Positions 1 to 7,917 of a stretch of 32,112 bases of DNA are shown here, in pieces; within the stretch, counting starts at the first letter, position 1; every line of letters starts with the position of its first letter. The stretch spans positions 1 through 32,112 of the forward strand of contig CAMWUJ010000034.1 of assembly GCA_947177405.1 (NCBI GenBank). Direction: 5' to 3'. Made by a program: the position numbers and the translations under genes. The notes beneath the pieces were generated by a model. It was not told the DNA's origin. It searched no databases and saw only the letters and a program-made list of their open reading frames with translations. The DNA is from an uncultured Porphyromonadaceae bacterium. Its GTDB lineage: Bacteria > Bacteroidota > Bacteroidia > Bacteroidales > Muribaculaceae.

Positions 1-127
1 GCTGCTCCTTCAGAGATTCAAGATTTTATCTCAAAATTGAAAATCGACGAGTTTCCTCTTAACTCAGAGATGACGAGTCAAATAGGCCGCCCTGCATTTA
101 ACATTTTTTTATTGGATGGAGTCTTAA
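1..127 (-). repeat. Partial copy of a dispersed hairpin repeat (copy A), cut by the window start
   Basis: Seen: positions 30-56 match 6105-6131 at 26 of 27 bases, and the similarity continues more weakly to about 82 (compare 6158). Positions 81-127 reappear as their reverse complement at 32058-32103, with a single difference: one A fewer in a poly-A run. The outer end lies 11 bases past the stop codon of the ROK kinase gene. No open frame of note and no transposase are visible. Inference: this is one arm of the same element seen whole at 5960-6197, and its other half lies beyond the window. Confidence 0.8.
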
Positions 128-138
128 CTACTATCAGA

Positions 139-1173
139 TTAAGCCTTATCGTCAGCGCTATCAATAGTGGTAGGAATGTTATTATTGGCAGGAGCCTCAT
201 ATTTATATTTTGCTTCCCAACCAAGTGCGGATGCGCCAAGCACAGCGGCATCGCTCTCCTTAAGTTCCGAAAGAATCACCTTGCATTTTCCTTTGAAAAT
301 AGGCATGATTCCCTTGTCAAGGGCTTCCTGGAGCGGACGAAGAAGAAGGTCGCCGCTCTTTGCAAGACCTCCAAAAAGAATGATTGCCTGAGGGCTTGAG
401 AAAACAATCATGTCAGCTATAGCCTCACCAAGAAGTTTTCCGGTGTATTCAAATACATCCTTAGCTATCGCATCGCCGGCCATGGCTGCGTCAAATACAT
501 CTTTAGAGGTGATTTCTTCGATATCAAGGTTACGAAGAATAGAAGGCTCGGTGCGGATCTCAAGGAATTCTCTTGCAGTGCGTGCCACTCCGGTAGCCGA
601 GCAATATGCCTCAAGACATCCGGCACGGCCACAACCACAAATACGGCCATTGTTACGCTTCATAATCACATGACCCAATTCGCCGGCATTTCCGTCATGT
701 CCATAAACCACCTGGCCGTTAACCACGATACCTGAACCTACACCTGTGCCTAAGGTAATCATGATGAAATCCTTCATACCGCGAGCAGCTCCATAGGTCA
801 TCTCCCCAAGAGCAGCTGCGTTGGCATCATTGGTCACTGCAACCGGAATACCTCCGAATATCTTGCTTACTGTTTCAGCCAGAGGAATGATCGGACCCCA
901 GGGCAAGTTTGGCGGATTCACAATCTCTCCTGTATAATAATTAGCATTAGGAGCACCGATACCGATACCTTGAATTTTACCTTCTGCATCATTGAGTTTT
1001 ATCAAACGCTCTGCACCTGCATGAAGCTCCTTGATATAATCATCAAAATTTGCATGCTTGCGAGTCTTGATGCTGTCGCTTGCGACTACGTGTCCACGGG
1101 CATCTACAATTCCGAAAACCGTATTGGTCCCGCCTATGTCTATACCCATGACATATGGTTTGATCATTGTCAT
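139..1173 (-). CDS. ROK family sugar kinase, probably glucokinase
   Basis: Cytoplasmic ATP-dependent kinase of the ROK family, which phosphorylates glucose or a related hexose or amino sugar at entry to central metabolism. Seen: the N-terminal phosphate-binding motif DIGGTNTVFG (about residues 12-21), the catalytic Asp in VTNDANAAALGE (D116), the second glycine-rich loop LGTGVGSG (141-148), and the ROK zinc signature with H168 and Cys 179, 181 and 186 in CGCGRAGCLEAY. At 344 residues it is slightly longer than typical ROK glucokinases (about 300-320). Translation could also begin at Met3. It is transcribed divergently from clpB, with a probable -7 box at 1263-1270. The substrate cannot be fixed from sequence; glucose is the usual annotation in Bacteroidales, but N-acetylmannosamine or another sugar is possible. 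A repeat arm begins 11 bases after the stop. Confidence 0.93.
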   Translation of the reverse strand: MTMIKPYVMGIDIGGTNTVFGIVDARGHVVASDSIKTRKHANFDDYIKELHAGAERLIKLNDAEGKIQGIGIGAPNANYYTGEIVNPPNLPWGPIIPLAETVSKIFGGIPVAVTNDANAAALGEMTYGAARGMKDFIMITLGTGVGSGIVVNGQVVYGHDGNAGELGHVIMKRNNGRICGCGRAGCLEAYCSATGVARTAREFLEIRTEPSILRNLDIEEITSKDVFDAAMAGDAIAKDVFEYTGKLLGEAIADMIVFSSPQAIILFGGLAKSGDLLLRPLQEALDKGIMPIFKGKCKVILSELKESDAAVLGASALGWEAKYKYEAPANNNIPTTIDSADDKA

Positions 1174-1587
1174 AATTAGTAGATTTTATTTAGGTTTTAC
1201 TTCTTTTCCTCTTATTTTGTGGTTAACGCGTAGAGAGAGAAGCAGGTTGCAAAATATGCTGTCAAACATATTTGAAACACATTTTAAGAAACCGGTTAAA
1301 ATTTCTGATCAAAATTTCAAACTATTTCCAATATTTGCTGAATCCACGAGAAAAGGGATTAATTATAAAATATGAATTTCCCCTCTTCAACTGCAAATTT
1401 ACAAAATATCCGCAACTTACAAAAAAATAGAGTAAGAAAATCGCACCTGACAAGTAATTTTTCCGAACTCATTTAACATTTTATTGTTAATATTATAAAA
1501 CGGAAATTTAACATGAATCCCCTTCAAAATTTGTTTCATGCATAATCGATAGAAATTACAGAAGGAGATCCCTAATCAATTTAATAT
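1174..1587. other. Divergent intergenic region between ROK kinase and clpB
   Basis: A 414-bp AT-rich gap between two divergent genes. It holds the probable ROK -7 box (1263-1270) and a small inverted repeat TTAACA-6-TGTTAA at 1473-1490. I find no CIRCE element (the HrcA operator) and no clear TTTG/TAnnTTTG promoter for clpB, although heat-shock control would be expected. A purine-rich GAAGGAG lies at 1560-1566, about 21 bases before the clpB ATG, farther than a normal Shine-Dalgarno site. No credible small gene was seen on either strand. Confidence 0.5.
1263..1270 (-). promoter_or_regulatory. Probable -7 box of the ROK kinase promoter
   Basis: On the minus strand this reads TATGTTTG, a full match to the Bacteroidota -7 consensus TAnnTTTG, about 90 bases upstream of the ROK kinase start. 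The -33 region 20 bases further up is only GGTT/GGTTTC and not TTTG, so the call rests on the -7 box alone. Confidence 0.35.
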
Positions 1588-4188
1588 ATGAATTTTAACA
1601 ATTTCACTATCAAATCGCAGGAGATTGTCCAAAAGGCCATTGACTATACCAAGCAGTCCGGACAACAACAGATAGAACCTGTCCATTTGCTTAAGGCGAT
1701 TTTATCCGAGAGTGAGACTATCGTTAATTTCATTTTCCAGAAGTTGGGCGCTAATCTCAACGGAGTGAAAATGGCAGTGGACCAGACTATCGCCGGTTTC
1801 CCTAAAGTAAGCGGAGGAGAGGTATTCCTCAGTCGCGAATCAAACGATGCCCTTCAGAAAGCCATTGATTTCTCAAAAAGTATGGGTGATGAATATGTAT
1901 CGGTTGAGGCGATGCTGATGGGTATCCTTAAATCCAAGAGCAAAGCATCCCAGATTTTGAAAGACAACGGTATCACTGAAGATGGTCTGAAAGCTGCTAT
2001 TCAGGAACTCAGAAAAGGAAATACCGTGAAAGACCAAAGTGCTGAAGAATCATATCAGGCACTTAGCAAATATGCGATCAATCTTAACGACCGTGCCCGT
2101 AATGGAAAACTCGACCCGGTGATCGGACGTGATGAAGAGATTCGTCGCGTGCTTCAGATTCTTTCTCGCCGAACAAAAAACAACCCTATGCTTGTCGGTG
2201 AACCAGGTACCGGTAAAACCGCTATCGCCGAGGGTCTTGCCATGCGTATCGTGAGAGGTGATGTTCCTGAGAATCTTAAATCCAAACAGATTTATTCTCT
2301 TGACATGGGAGCCCTGGTGGCCGGTGCCAAGTATAAAGGAGAATTTGAGGAACGTTTGAAAGCCATCGTAAACGAGGTGACCCAAAGCGACGGAGAGATT
2401 ATCCTCTTTATTGATGAGATTCATACATTGGTAGGTGCCGGTAAAGGTGAAGGCGCTATGGACGCCGCCAACATCTTGAAACCTGCTCTCGCACGTGGTG
2501 AACTTCGTTCGATCGGTGCGACCACTCTTGATGAATATCAGAAATATTTTGAGAAAGATAAAGCTCTTGAACGACGTTTCCAGAAAGTGATGGTGGATGA
2601 GCCGGATGAAATGTCGGCAATTTCTATCCTTCGCGGTCTGAAAGAACGTTATGAAAACCACCATAAGGTGCGCATTATGGATGAGGCGATCATTGCCGCA
2701 GTTCAATTGAGCGTACGTTATATCACTGATCGTTTTCTCCCCGATAAAGCTATCGACCTCGTTGATGAGGCTGCTTCTAAACTTCGTCTTGAAATGGACT
2801 CACAGCCTCAGGCTCTCGATGAGGCTTCAAGGAAGATCAAACAGCTCGAAATCGAGAGAGAGGCTATCAAGAGAGAAAACGATACATATAAACTGAAGGA
2901 AATCGATGAGGATCTTGCCAACCTTCGCGACACTGAGAAATCATTGCGTGCAAAATGGCAGGCAGAGAAGACTGAAATCAATAAGATTCAGCAGAATAAG
3001 ATTGATATCGAACAGTTGAATTATGAAGCCGAACGCGCAGAGCGTGAGGGTGATTATGCCAAGGTAGCTGAAATCAGATATTCTAAGATCAAGGCCAAGG
3101 AGGATGAGAATAAAGCCATTCAAGCAAAACTCCGTGAACTTCAGGGCGATGGTGCCATGATCAAGGAGGAGGTTGATGCTGAGGACATCGCTGAAGTTGT
3201 GAGCCGTTGGACTGGAATTCCGGTAAAGAAAATGGCTCAGAGCGAGAAGGAGAAACTCCTCCATCTTGAAGAAGAACTTCACAAGCGCGTAGTTGGTCAG
3301 GAAGATGCGATCCGTGCCGTCTCTGATGCAGTGCGCCGTTCGCGTGCCGGACTTAACGATCCTCGTCGTCCTATTGGCTCGTTTATTTTCCTCGGTACCA
3401 CGGGTGTTGGAAAGACAGAGTTGGCTAAGGCTCTTGCCGAATATCTGTTTGATGATGAGGATATGATGACCCGTATCGATATGTCGGAGTATATGGAGAA
3501 ACATTCCGTGTCTCGACTTGTCGGAGCGCCTCCGGGATACGTTGGCTATGATGAGGGTGGTCAGCTCACAGAGGCAGTGCGTCGTAAACCGTATTCTGTA
3601 GTGCTCTTCGATGAGATTGAGAAAGCTAATCCCGATGTATTCAATATCCTTCTTCAGGTGCTTGATGATGGCCGTCTGACCGACAATAAGGGACGTTTCA
3701 TCAACTTCAAGAATACTATCATTATCATGACCTCCAATATGGGTTCTGATATAATCCGCGATAACTTCAAGGGATTCGCTGATAAAAAAGAGGATGAGAA
3801 GGAGAATATTATTCAGACCACCAAACAGGATGTGATGGATAGACTCAAACAGATTATCCGTCCTGAATTCCTGAACCGTATCGACGAGACAGTAATGTTC
3901 ACTCCGCTTGATAAGAAGGAAATCCTTGAGATTGTTGAGATTCAGGTCAAGAGTGTTCAGAAGATGTTGGCTTCCAACGGTATCACTTTGAATGTTACCA
4001 AAGAGGCGCTCGAACTTCTTGCCGAAGACGGATATGATCCTGAATTTGGTGCCCGTCCTGTGAAGAGAACTATCCAGAGAATGGTGCTCAATCAGCTCTC
4101 AAAGGATATCCTTGCTCAGAAAGTGGATCGGGAACACCCGATTGTCATTGATCGAAAGGGTGATGACCTGGTATTTGTAAACAAGTAA
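1588..4188 (+). CDS. clpB: ATP-dependent disaggregase ClpB (Hsp104 family)
   Basis: Hexameric AAA+ chaperone that works with DnaK to extract polypeptides from heat-induced aggregates in the cytoplasm. Seen in order: Clp N-domain (about 1-145), first AAA module with Walker A GEPGTGKT (about 205) and Walker [12 protein letters not shown] (about 270), a coiled-coil middle domain (about 405-545) rich in Glu, Lys and Arg that separates ClpB from ClpA and ClpC, a second AAA module with Walker A GTTGVGKT (about 602) and Walker [11 protein letters not shown] (about 670), and a C-terminal D2-small domain. Length 866 residues, as normal for the family. No ClpP-binding IGF/L loop was recognised, consistent with ClpB. 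Monocistronic, ending in a strong hairpin terminator 24 bases downstream. Start chosen at the ATG opening [12 protein letters not shown], a typical ClpB N-terminus. Confidence 0.98.
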   Translation: MNFNNFTIKSQEIVQKAIDYTKQSGQQQIEPVHLLKAILSESETIVNFIFQKLGANLNGVKMAVDQTIAGFPKVSGGEVFLSRESNDALQKAIDFSKSMGDEYVSVEAMLMGILKSKSKASQILKDNGITEDGLKAAIQELRKGNTVKDQSAEESYQALSKYAINLNDRARNGKLDPVIGRDEEIRRVLQILSRRTKNNPMLVGEPGTGKTAIAEGLAMRIVRGDVPENLKSKQIYSLDMGALVAGAKYKGEFEERLKAIVNEVTQSDGEIILFIDEIHTLVGAGKGEGAMDAANILKPALARGELRSIGATTLDEYQKYFEKDKALERRFQKVMVDEPDEMSAISILRGLKERYENHHKVRIMDEAIIAAVQLSVRYITDRFLPDKAIDLVDEAASKLRLEMDSQPQALDEASRKIKQLEIEREAIKRENDTYKLKEIDEDLANLRDTEKSLRAKWQAEKTEINKIQQNKIDIEQLNYEAERAEREGDYAKVAEIRYSKIKAKEDENKAIQAKLRELQGDGAMIKEEVDAEDIAEVVSRWTGIPVKKMAQSEKEKLLHLEEELHKRVVGQEDAIRAVSDAVRRSRAGLNDPRRPIGSFIFLGTTGVGKTELAKALAEYLFDDEDMMTRIDMSEYMEKHSVSRLVGAPPGYVGYDEGGQLTEAVRRKPYSVVLFDEIEKANPDVFNILLQVLDDGRLTDNKGRFINFKNTIIIMTSNMGSDIIRDNFKGFADKKEDEKENIIQTTKQDVMDRLKQIIRPEFLNRIDETVMFTPLDKKEILEIVEIQVKSVQKMLASNGITLNVTKEALELLAEDGYDPEFGARPVKRTIQRMVLNQLSKDILAQKVDREHPIVIDRKGDDLVFVNK

Positions 4189-4211
4189 AGAAAACTAAAT
4201 ATTAGCAGAAT

Positions 4212-4243
4212 AAAAGGAGCATGGCTTTCACCATGCTCCTTTT
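4212..4243 (+). terminator. Intrinsic terminator after clpB, usable in both directions
   Basis: Perfect 13-bp stem (AAAAGGAGCATGG at 4212-4224 with CCATGCTCCTTTT at 4231-4243) and a 6-base loop, followed by TGTTTACTTTTT. It lies between convergent genes; the A-rich left flank gives a T tract on the minus strand too, so it can also end the 4264-5937 operon. Confidence 0.92.
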
Positions 4244-4263
4244 GTTTACTTTTTCATGTTATT

Positions 4264-4872
4264 CTACGGTTTATTACATATTGATTGGAGATCTTTTGGA
4301 TAGATATACTTATTCTTACGTAATTCGTGTAAAAATTCGCAACCATTCCTTTCCAGTGCTTCAACAACAAATTCAGTGCAATAGAATGAAGTAGAGTCTG
4401 AATGGTCAAAGTCAAAATCAAATGGCTTCTCAGACCTTAACCAATTGTTAATATCTTTCCGGAGGCCATCAGTATCAACTGCACAAGGAATACTTCCGGC
4501 AAATAGACAATATGATCCGTTAAGTCTTTGATAATCTTCCACGGACTCTCTCACCAAAATTCCCTTCTCAGTGGACTCATGCACAAGCCATATCCGACCT
4601 TTCTCCTTTATTATCATTCCACAATGGGAAGGGAGTGAGTCATGTAGTTCCATCCTTTTTGCACCTGTTATGGCTCTGACCACTACACTCTTCCAAGAAT
4701 CTCCTACACTAAAAAAGATATCTCCTGTGTGCCATTGTGAGGTATCTGGTTCCTTATACTTTGGAGTTTTGATAATCAGCACTGATAACCACATTAGGAA
4801 AGAAAAAAGGAGTACACCAATTCCGATAAAAATAAATCGTCGGAAAGAGCGCACTCCCCTATTTAGCCTCAT
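4264..4872 (-). CDS. YiiX/YebB-like NlpC/P60-superfamily cysteine hydrolase, membrane anchored
   Basis: Looks like the permuted papain-fold group (YiiX, poxvirus G6R-like, peptidase C92). Seen: a basic N-terminus and one transmembrane segment (about 13-34), a GDIFFSVGDSWKS segment opening the fold (about 50-62), the likely catalytic His in SHCGMI (H83), and the likely nucleophile in FYCTEFVVEAL (C165, with E167 two residues on). The order His before Cys is the circular permutation typical of this group. The TM anchor suggests the catalytic domain faces the periplasm. Known members include amidases and hydrolases acting on envelope substrates or lipids; the substrate here is unknown. It is last in a three-gene operon and its start overlaps the preceding gene by 14 bases, implying translational coupling. 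Confidence 0.82.
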   Translation of the reverse strand: MRLNRGVRSFRRFIFIGIGVLLFSFLMWLSVLIIKTPKYKEPDTSQWHTGDIFFSVGDSWKSVVVRAITGAKRMELHDSLPSHCGMIIKEKGRIWLVHESTEKGILVRESVEDYQRLNGSYCLFAGSIPCAVDTDGLRKDINNWLRSEKPFDFDFDHSDSTSFYCTEFVVEALERNGCEFLHELRKNKYIYPKDLQSICNKP

Positions 4873-5293
4873 ACCTGAAACACTTAATAAACTTATGCAT
4901 ATAACTTACACAAAAACCGGCTAATGCAAGGAGAAGATAAAGCCAGCTTCCCCATGCAAGAGATGCAGTGGAAGGCATGGCAATAGCGAACAAAGTCAAA
5001 AGGAGAAAACCACATATAAACCATACACCGGATAAATTTCCTTTATATGACTTAAAAATCGACATACCCATCACTTCCTGTAGTATCACAAGTATAGGGG
5101 CAGCAAAAATCAAAAGCATCCAGATGTTTCCTGCATTAAATTTTCCATTGAAAAGAAGTTTTATACCGGATGCCGTGGCCTTTCCATATACCTCTATTGC
5201 CGACCCAAAGCCAAAACATAGTAACATCAGAATTGCGATAACCACAATAATACTACGCTTATTCTCCTGAATTTTTACCAATAACTCTCTCAT
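4859..5293 (-). CDS. Small polytopic membrane protein of unknown function
   Basis: I do not recognise a family. The 144-residue product has a short basic N-terminus and about four hydrophobic segments (roughly 17-34, 56-74, 88-105 and 110-130), with an amphipathic stretch around 36-52. The C-terminus is basic (HKFIKCFRYEAK), consistent with a cytoplasmic tail under the positive-inside rule. It starts 11 bases after the lipoprotein gene and overlaps the next gene by 14 bases, so the three are almost certainly one transcript. Inference: it may form an inner-membrane unit with the downstream TM-anchored hydrolase. It could instead simply be a poorly conserved accessory membrane protein. Confidence 0.75.
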   Translation of the reverse strand: MRELLVKIQENKRSIIVVIAILMLLCFGFGSAIEVYGKATASGIKLLFNGKFNAGNIWMLLIFAAPILVILQEVMGMSIFKSYKGNLSGVWFICGFLLLTLFAIAMPSTASLAWGSWLYLLLALAGFCVSYMHKFIKCFRYEAK

Positions 5294-5304
5294 GACTATA
5301 TAGA

Positions 5305-5937
5305 TTACTTAATCTCAAGCTTCATGGAAGAAACATTCGCGTATTTCTCGATATCCTTTTCGGTAAAGCTGAGATAGTTAAAGCTCACCGGAGTATTTGC
5401 CATTACAATAGGGTCATTTTCTGTATTGACAGGAATAGTGCCAACCTGTGTGGAAAGAACTTCCTGACCCTCTCCATTATACCCAACTAAATACACTTTA
5501 GCAGAATTGACATATTTTCCTGAGTTAACAGAAATATTTTCAGCCGCCTCTGCTTCACCGTTAAGTTTATAGAAAGGATAAAGTCCGTTAGGTTTGAGTC
5601 CCTCGTAACTTAAAGTGATAGGTTTAACCACCTTGATACTGCCATTAGTGATGTCAAGAGCCTTTCCATCAATTGCCTTTCCGGCTGTCGCAAGTTTCTC
5701 TTTCCACTCTTCTTTAAGTTTATCAGTCTTTTTCAGATACTCGGCTTTATCTTCATCGGTCTTAATATTCTTGGCTTCCTCTTTTAATTTTTCTGATTCC
5801 TGCATATACTTGGCATATACAGAAGGGAAGTTTCCAAAAATCATAGTGTCTTTACCGCTTTCCCCCGAGCATGAAGTCAAAGCAGGTAGAAGCATGGCGA
5901 TGATTGCCATAAAACAAAAAATCTTTTTCATCGTCAT
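5305..5937 (-). CDS. Predicted lipoprotein of unknown function
   Basis: First gene of a three-gene operon. Seen: a lysine-containing N-terminus, a hydrophobic core, and a lipobox LTSC with the lipidated Cys at about residue 23 (ALTSCSGES), so the mature protein is probably anchored in the outer or inner membrane. A Lys/Glu-rich stretch at about 43-87 should form a long charged helix or coiled coil. The C-terminal half is beta-rich and contains no catalytic signature that I recognise. 210 residues from the first ATG; Met3 (MKKIFC) at 5931 is an equally good start. The gene begins 22 bases from a hairpin repeat that separates it from the WG-repeat gene. Function unknown. Confidence 0.82.
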   Translation of the reverse strand: MTMKKIFCFMAIIAMLLPALTSCSGESGKDTMIFGNFPSVYAKYMQESEKLKEEAKNIKTDEDKAEYLKKTDKLKEEWKEKLATAGKAIDGKALDITNGSIKVVKPITLSYEGLKPNGLYPFYKLNGEAEAAENISVNSGKYVNSAKVYLVGYNGEGQEVLSTQVGTIPVNTENDPIVMANTPVSFNYLSFTEKDIEKYANVSSMKLEIK

Positions 5938-5959
5938 AGTTATTTAAATTTAATATTAA

Positions 5960-6197
5960 TGAAGTTGTTTAAACTTATTTACGAATGTTAATATGAATTT
6001 GTTTTTACCTTCTTTTATTAACCCTTGCGGATCTTTTGGGCTGCTTTTGTCTCTCTCATCGGCACCAACCGAGAGGTTGATGCCGATGAGAGAACCAAAA
6101 TCAGCTCAAAATTGAAAATCGGCGAGTTTCCAAATATAGAAGAGGACGAGCCAAATCTCTCGCAACTGTTAATAAAAAATAAGTTTAAACAACTTCA
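5960..6197 (-). repeat. Complete copy of the hairpin repeat (copy B) with terminal inverted repeats
   Basis: Seen: GAAGTTGTTTAAACTTATTT at 5961-5980 recurs as its exact reverse complement at 6177-6196, and one more base pairs at each end (5960 and 6197). In the middle is a strong hairpin (6052-6093), flanked by arms that stay partly complementary: 6034-6050 against 6095-6111, allowing G-U pairs. Positions 6105-6131 match the window start (30-56) at 26 of 27 bases. No transposase or convincing reading frame lies inside. The right end contributes the last two bases of the WG-protein stop codon. Inference: a non-autonomous MITE-like or REP-like element. No clear target-site duplication was found. 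Confidence 0.8.
6052..6093. other. Central hairpin of repeat copy B
   Basis: TCTCTCATCGGCA (6052-6064) pairs perfectly with TGCCGATGAGAGA (6081-6093). After one mismatch CAACC (6066-6070) pairs with GGTTG (6075-6079) around a GAGA tetraloop. The structure is strong on either strand. It has no following T tract, so it is not a standard terminator, though it could stabilise a 3' end. Confidence 0.85.
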
Positions 6198-7871
6198 ATT
6201 TATGAATTTCGGTCCAATAGGGATTGTATCAACCGGATTGAGTGAAACTTTATATGTGTCACCAATCTGCTCACCAGGTAATTTACGCAATGCACGTTCA
6301 TCATCTGTTATGATCACTTCAAATTCACCATGCTTGTTGATATAGCCATCCCATCCGTAAAACACACCTTCATCGTCATCAAAACTTATCTTGACAGGTG
6401 CATACTCTCCCGGATAGAAATCTCCTATCTTAGAAGGCCATAAAGGTTCTTCAAACCAGGATTCATAAGGAATGAAGATTTTTAATTTTCCATCCTTTGA
6501 GACAACATATCTATTTGAAAGTGTGATTAGACCGGAATCCCCTTCGGTAATTACAAAACCACCTCCCCAAGCAAATGGAGTCTCTACATGATCCCATAAA
6601 TATGGACCCATAGAACCAACCACTTGAAAATCCTTATTAACAATCTTTACATCAAACTCTCCTCCAAATTTATCTCTATCTATCACAAAAGCATATCCAT
6701 TATGAAAATCAGAAACTATGTCATAACTTGCCACGGCATTTCCTGCAAGATCATAATAAGTAGGTTTTTGGAGTGTTTTCATATTTCTTCTTATAAAATA
6801 GCCTTCTGAAATATATTTACTCACAAAATCATCTTCTCTATTGAAAAGATCTACTACAGTATTCCCCTTTGCATCTATAAACATCTCCTTATTATCTAAG
6901 TCGGTAACCCAGCAATAGCCATTCTTAAATTCATCTGCAGAAGAATAGACTGGCTTTATCGCCCAGTTTCCTTCCTTATCAATAAAGCCTGTTTTTACTT
7001 TGTATTTACTGCTGTAACCGCTCTTTTCCTCATAACGAATCTCTACACGACGCAAACCATCACGAAGCGGACCCACGTTCAGAACAACAGCTGTGGGAGA
7101 AGACAGATGTTGCAACACCTTATTTCCTTTAGTGTCTATACAGAAACCTTGCATGCCTTCCTGCACGACTGCTATTCCATCATGGAATTGGGAAACTTCA
7201 CGATAAGTTTCTGGCAGTCTTCTCGCTGTGCCATCCGTATAAAGGATAATAAAAGGTGGATTTCTCTTTCCATTTGGAAGATCCTGCAATATCACAGCGC
7301 CATTATCAAAAATAGGAAATTGTCCTTCGACACATTTATATCTATTTTCTGTCAGACGTTTTCCGTCAAGAGTATAAAACCCAAGATATGGAATATAATC
7401 ACCGGGCTTTATTTCGTATGTAGCAAATATCCCCTCACTAACAGGCACTATTTCAGTAAAGCTATTTTGAGGTTTCTTATAGAGGAACTTAGTATTGGAA
7501 GTTACATGAGGCATAACCGCTCCCATAGCTTTAATTTTCTCCATAAGAATATTTTCTTCATTATCTCCATTCTCTTCACTACCCTTTATATCATCCTCTT
7601 CATAATCAGCTTGCAAAGATATCTGAGAAGAGGACTGACTGGAAGAAACCGTATTGTGGGCAGCTGAATTTTTATCCTTTTTGTTATCTTTTCCTTTAGC
7701 TGCTTTCTCCACCTTATCCAATCCTTTATTCACTTTCTCCAATCCCTTATTCACTTTCTCCAATCCCTTTGATATTTTATTGAAGAGCTGAGCATTACTT
7801 TCAGGAATACACCCCAAAAAAACAATGCAAACCAAAGAAAGAATTGTAATTTTATTTATAATTTTTTTCAT
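6195..7871 (-). CDS. Secreted WG-repeat protein with N-terminal coiled coil
   Basis: 558 residues. Seen: an N-terminal export signal with a possible lipobox FLGC (Cys at about 21) but also a plausible signal peptidase I site at SNA/Q, so lipidation is uncertain. Next come near-identical heptads KGLEKVN, KGLEKVN, KGLDKVE (about 36-58), a Lys/Ser-rich linker, then repeated WG-type units such as GFIDKEGNWAIKPVY, CIDTKGNKVLQ and YINKHGEFEVIITDD through the rest. WG (KWG) repeats form beta-propeller-like folds of unclear function in surface or secreted proteins. The gene starts 46 bases after the response regulator and may be cotranscribed with it; no separate promoter was recognised. Its stop codon is completed by the terminal repeat of the 5960-6197 element, so the natural C-terminus may have been changed there. 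Confidence 0.82.
   Translation of the reverse strand: MKKIINKITILSLVCIVFLGCIPESNAQLFNKISKGLEKVNKGLEKVNKGLDKVEKAAKGKDNKKDKNSAAHNTVSSSQSSSQISLQADYEEDDIKGSEENGDNEENILMEKIKAMGAVMPHVTSNTKFLYKKPQNSFTEIVPVSEGIFATYEIKPGDYIPYLGFYTLDGKRLTENRYKCVEGQFPIFDNGAVILQDLPNGKRNPPFIILYTDGTARRLPETYREVSQFHDGIAVVQEGMQGFCIDTKGNKVLQHLSSPTAVVLNVGPLRDGLRRVEIRYEEKSGYSSKYKVKTGFIDKEGNWAIKPVYSSADEFKNGYCWVTDLDNKEMFIDAKGNTVVDLFNREDDFVSKYISEGYFIRRNMKTLQKPTYYDLAGNAVASYDIVSDFHNGYAFVIDRDKFGGEFDVKIVNKDFQVVGSMGPYLWDHVETPFAWGGGFVITEGDSGLITLSNRYVVSKDGKLKIFIPYESWFEEPLWPSKIGDFYPGEYAPVKISFDDDEGVFYGWDGYINKHGEFEVIITDDERALRKLPGEQIGDTYKVSLNPVDTIPIGPKFIN
7717..7770 (-). repeat. 21-bp in-frame tandem repeat in the WG-protein gene
   Basis: Two consecutive 21-bp units (7717-7737 and 7738-7758) differ at one base, and a third partial unit starts at 7759. 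Each encodes one seven-residue heptad (KGLEKVN type) of the N-terminal coiled coil. Unit number could change by slippage without breaking the frame. Confidence 0.85.
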
Positions 7872-7917
7872 TGCACTCGATTTATACTAATGATTTTTTA
7901 AAAGTAAGTTGGTATAA

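Noticed and set aside
37-399. Plus-strand open frame covering the repeat and the end of the ROK gene
   Set aside because: Runs antisense through coding sequence and through a repeat arm; no domain features.
1473-1490. Inverted repeat upstream of clpB as a heat-shock operator
   Set aside because: The 6-bp arms do not match CIRCE (TTAGCACTC-9-GAGTGCTAA), and chance occurrence in this AT-rich gap is likely.
2050-2706. Long open frame antisense to clpB
   Set aside because: Shadow of a highly conserved gene; no recognisable domain and no start signal.
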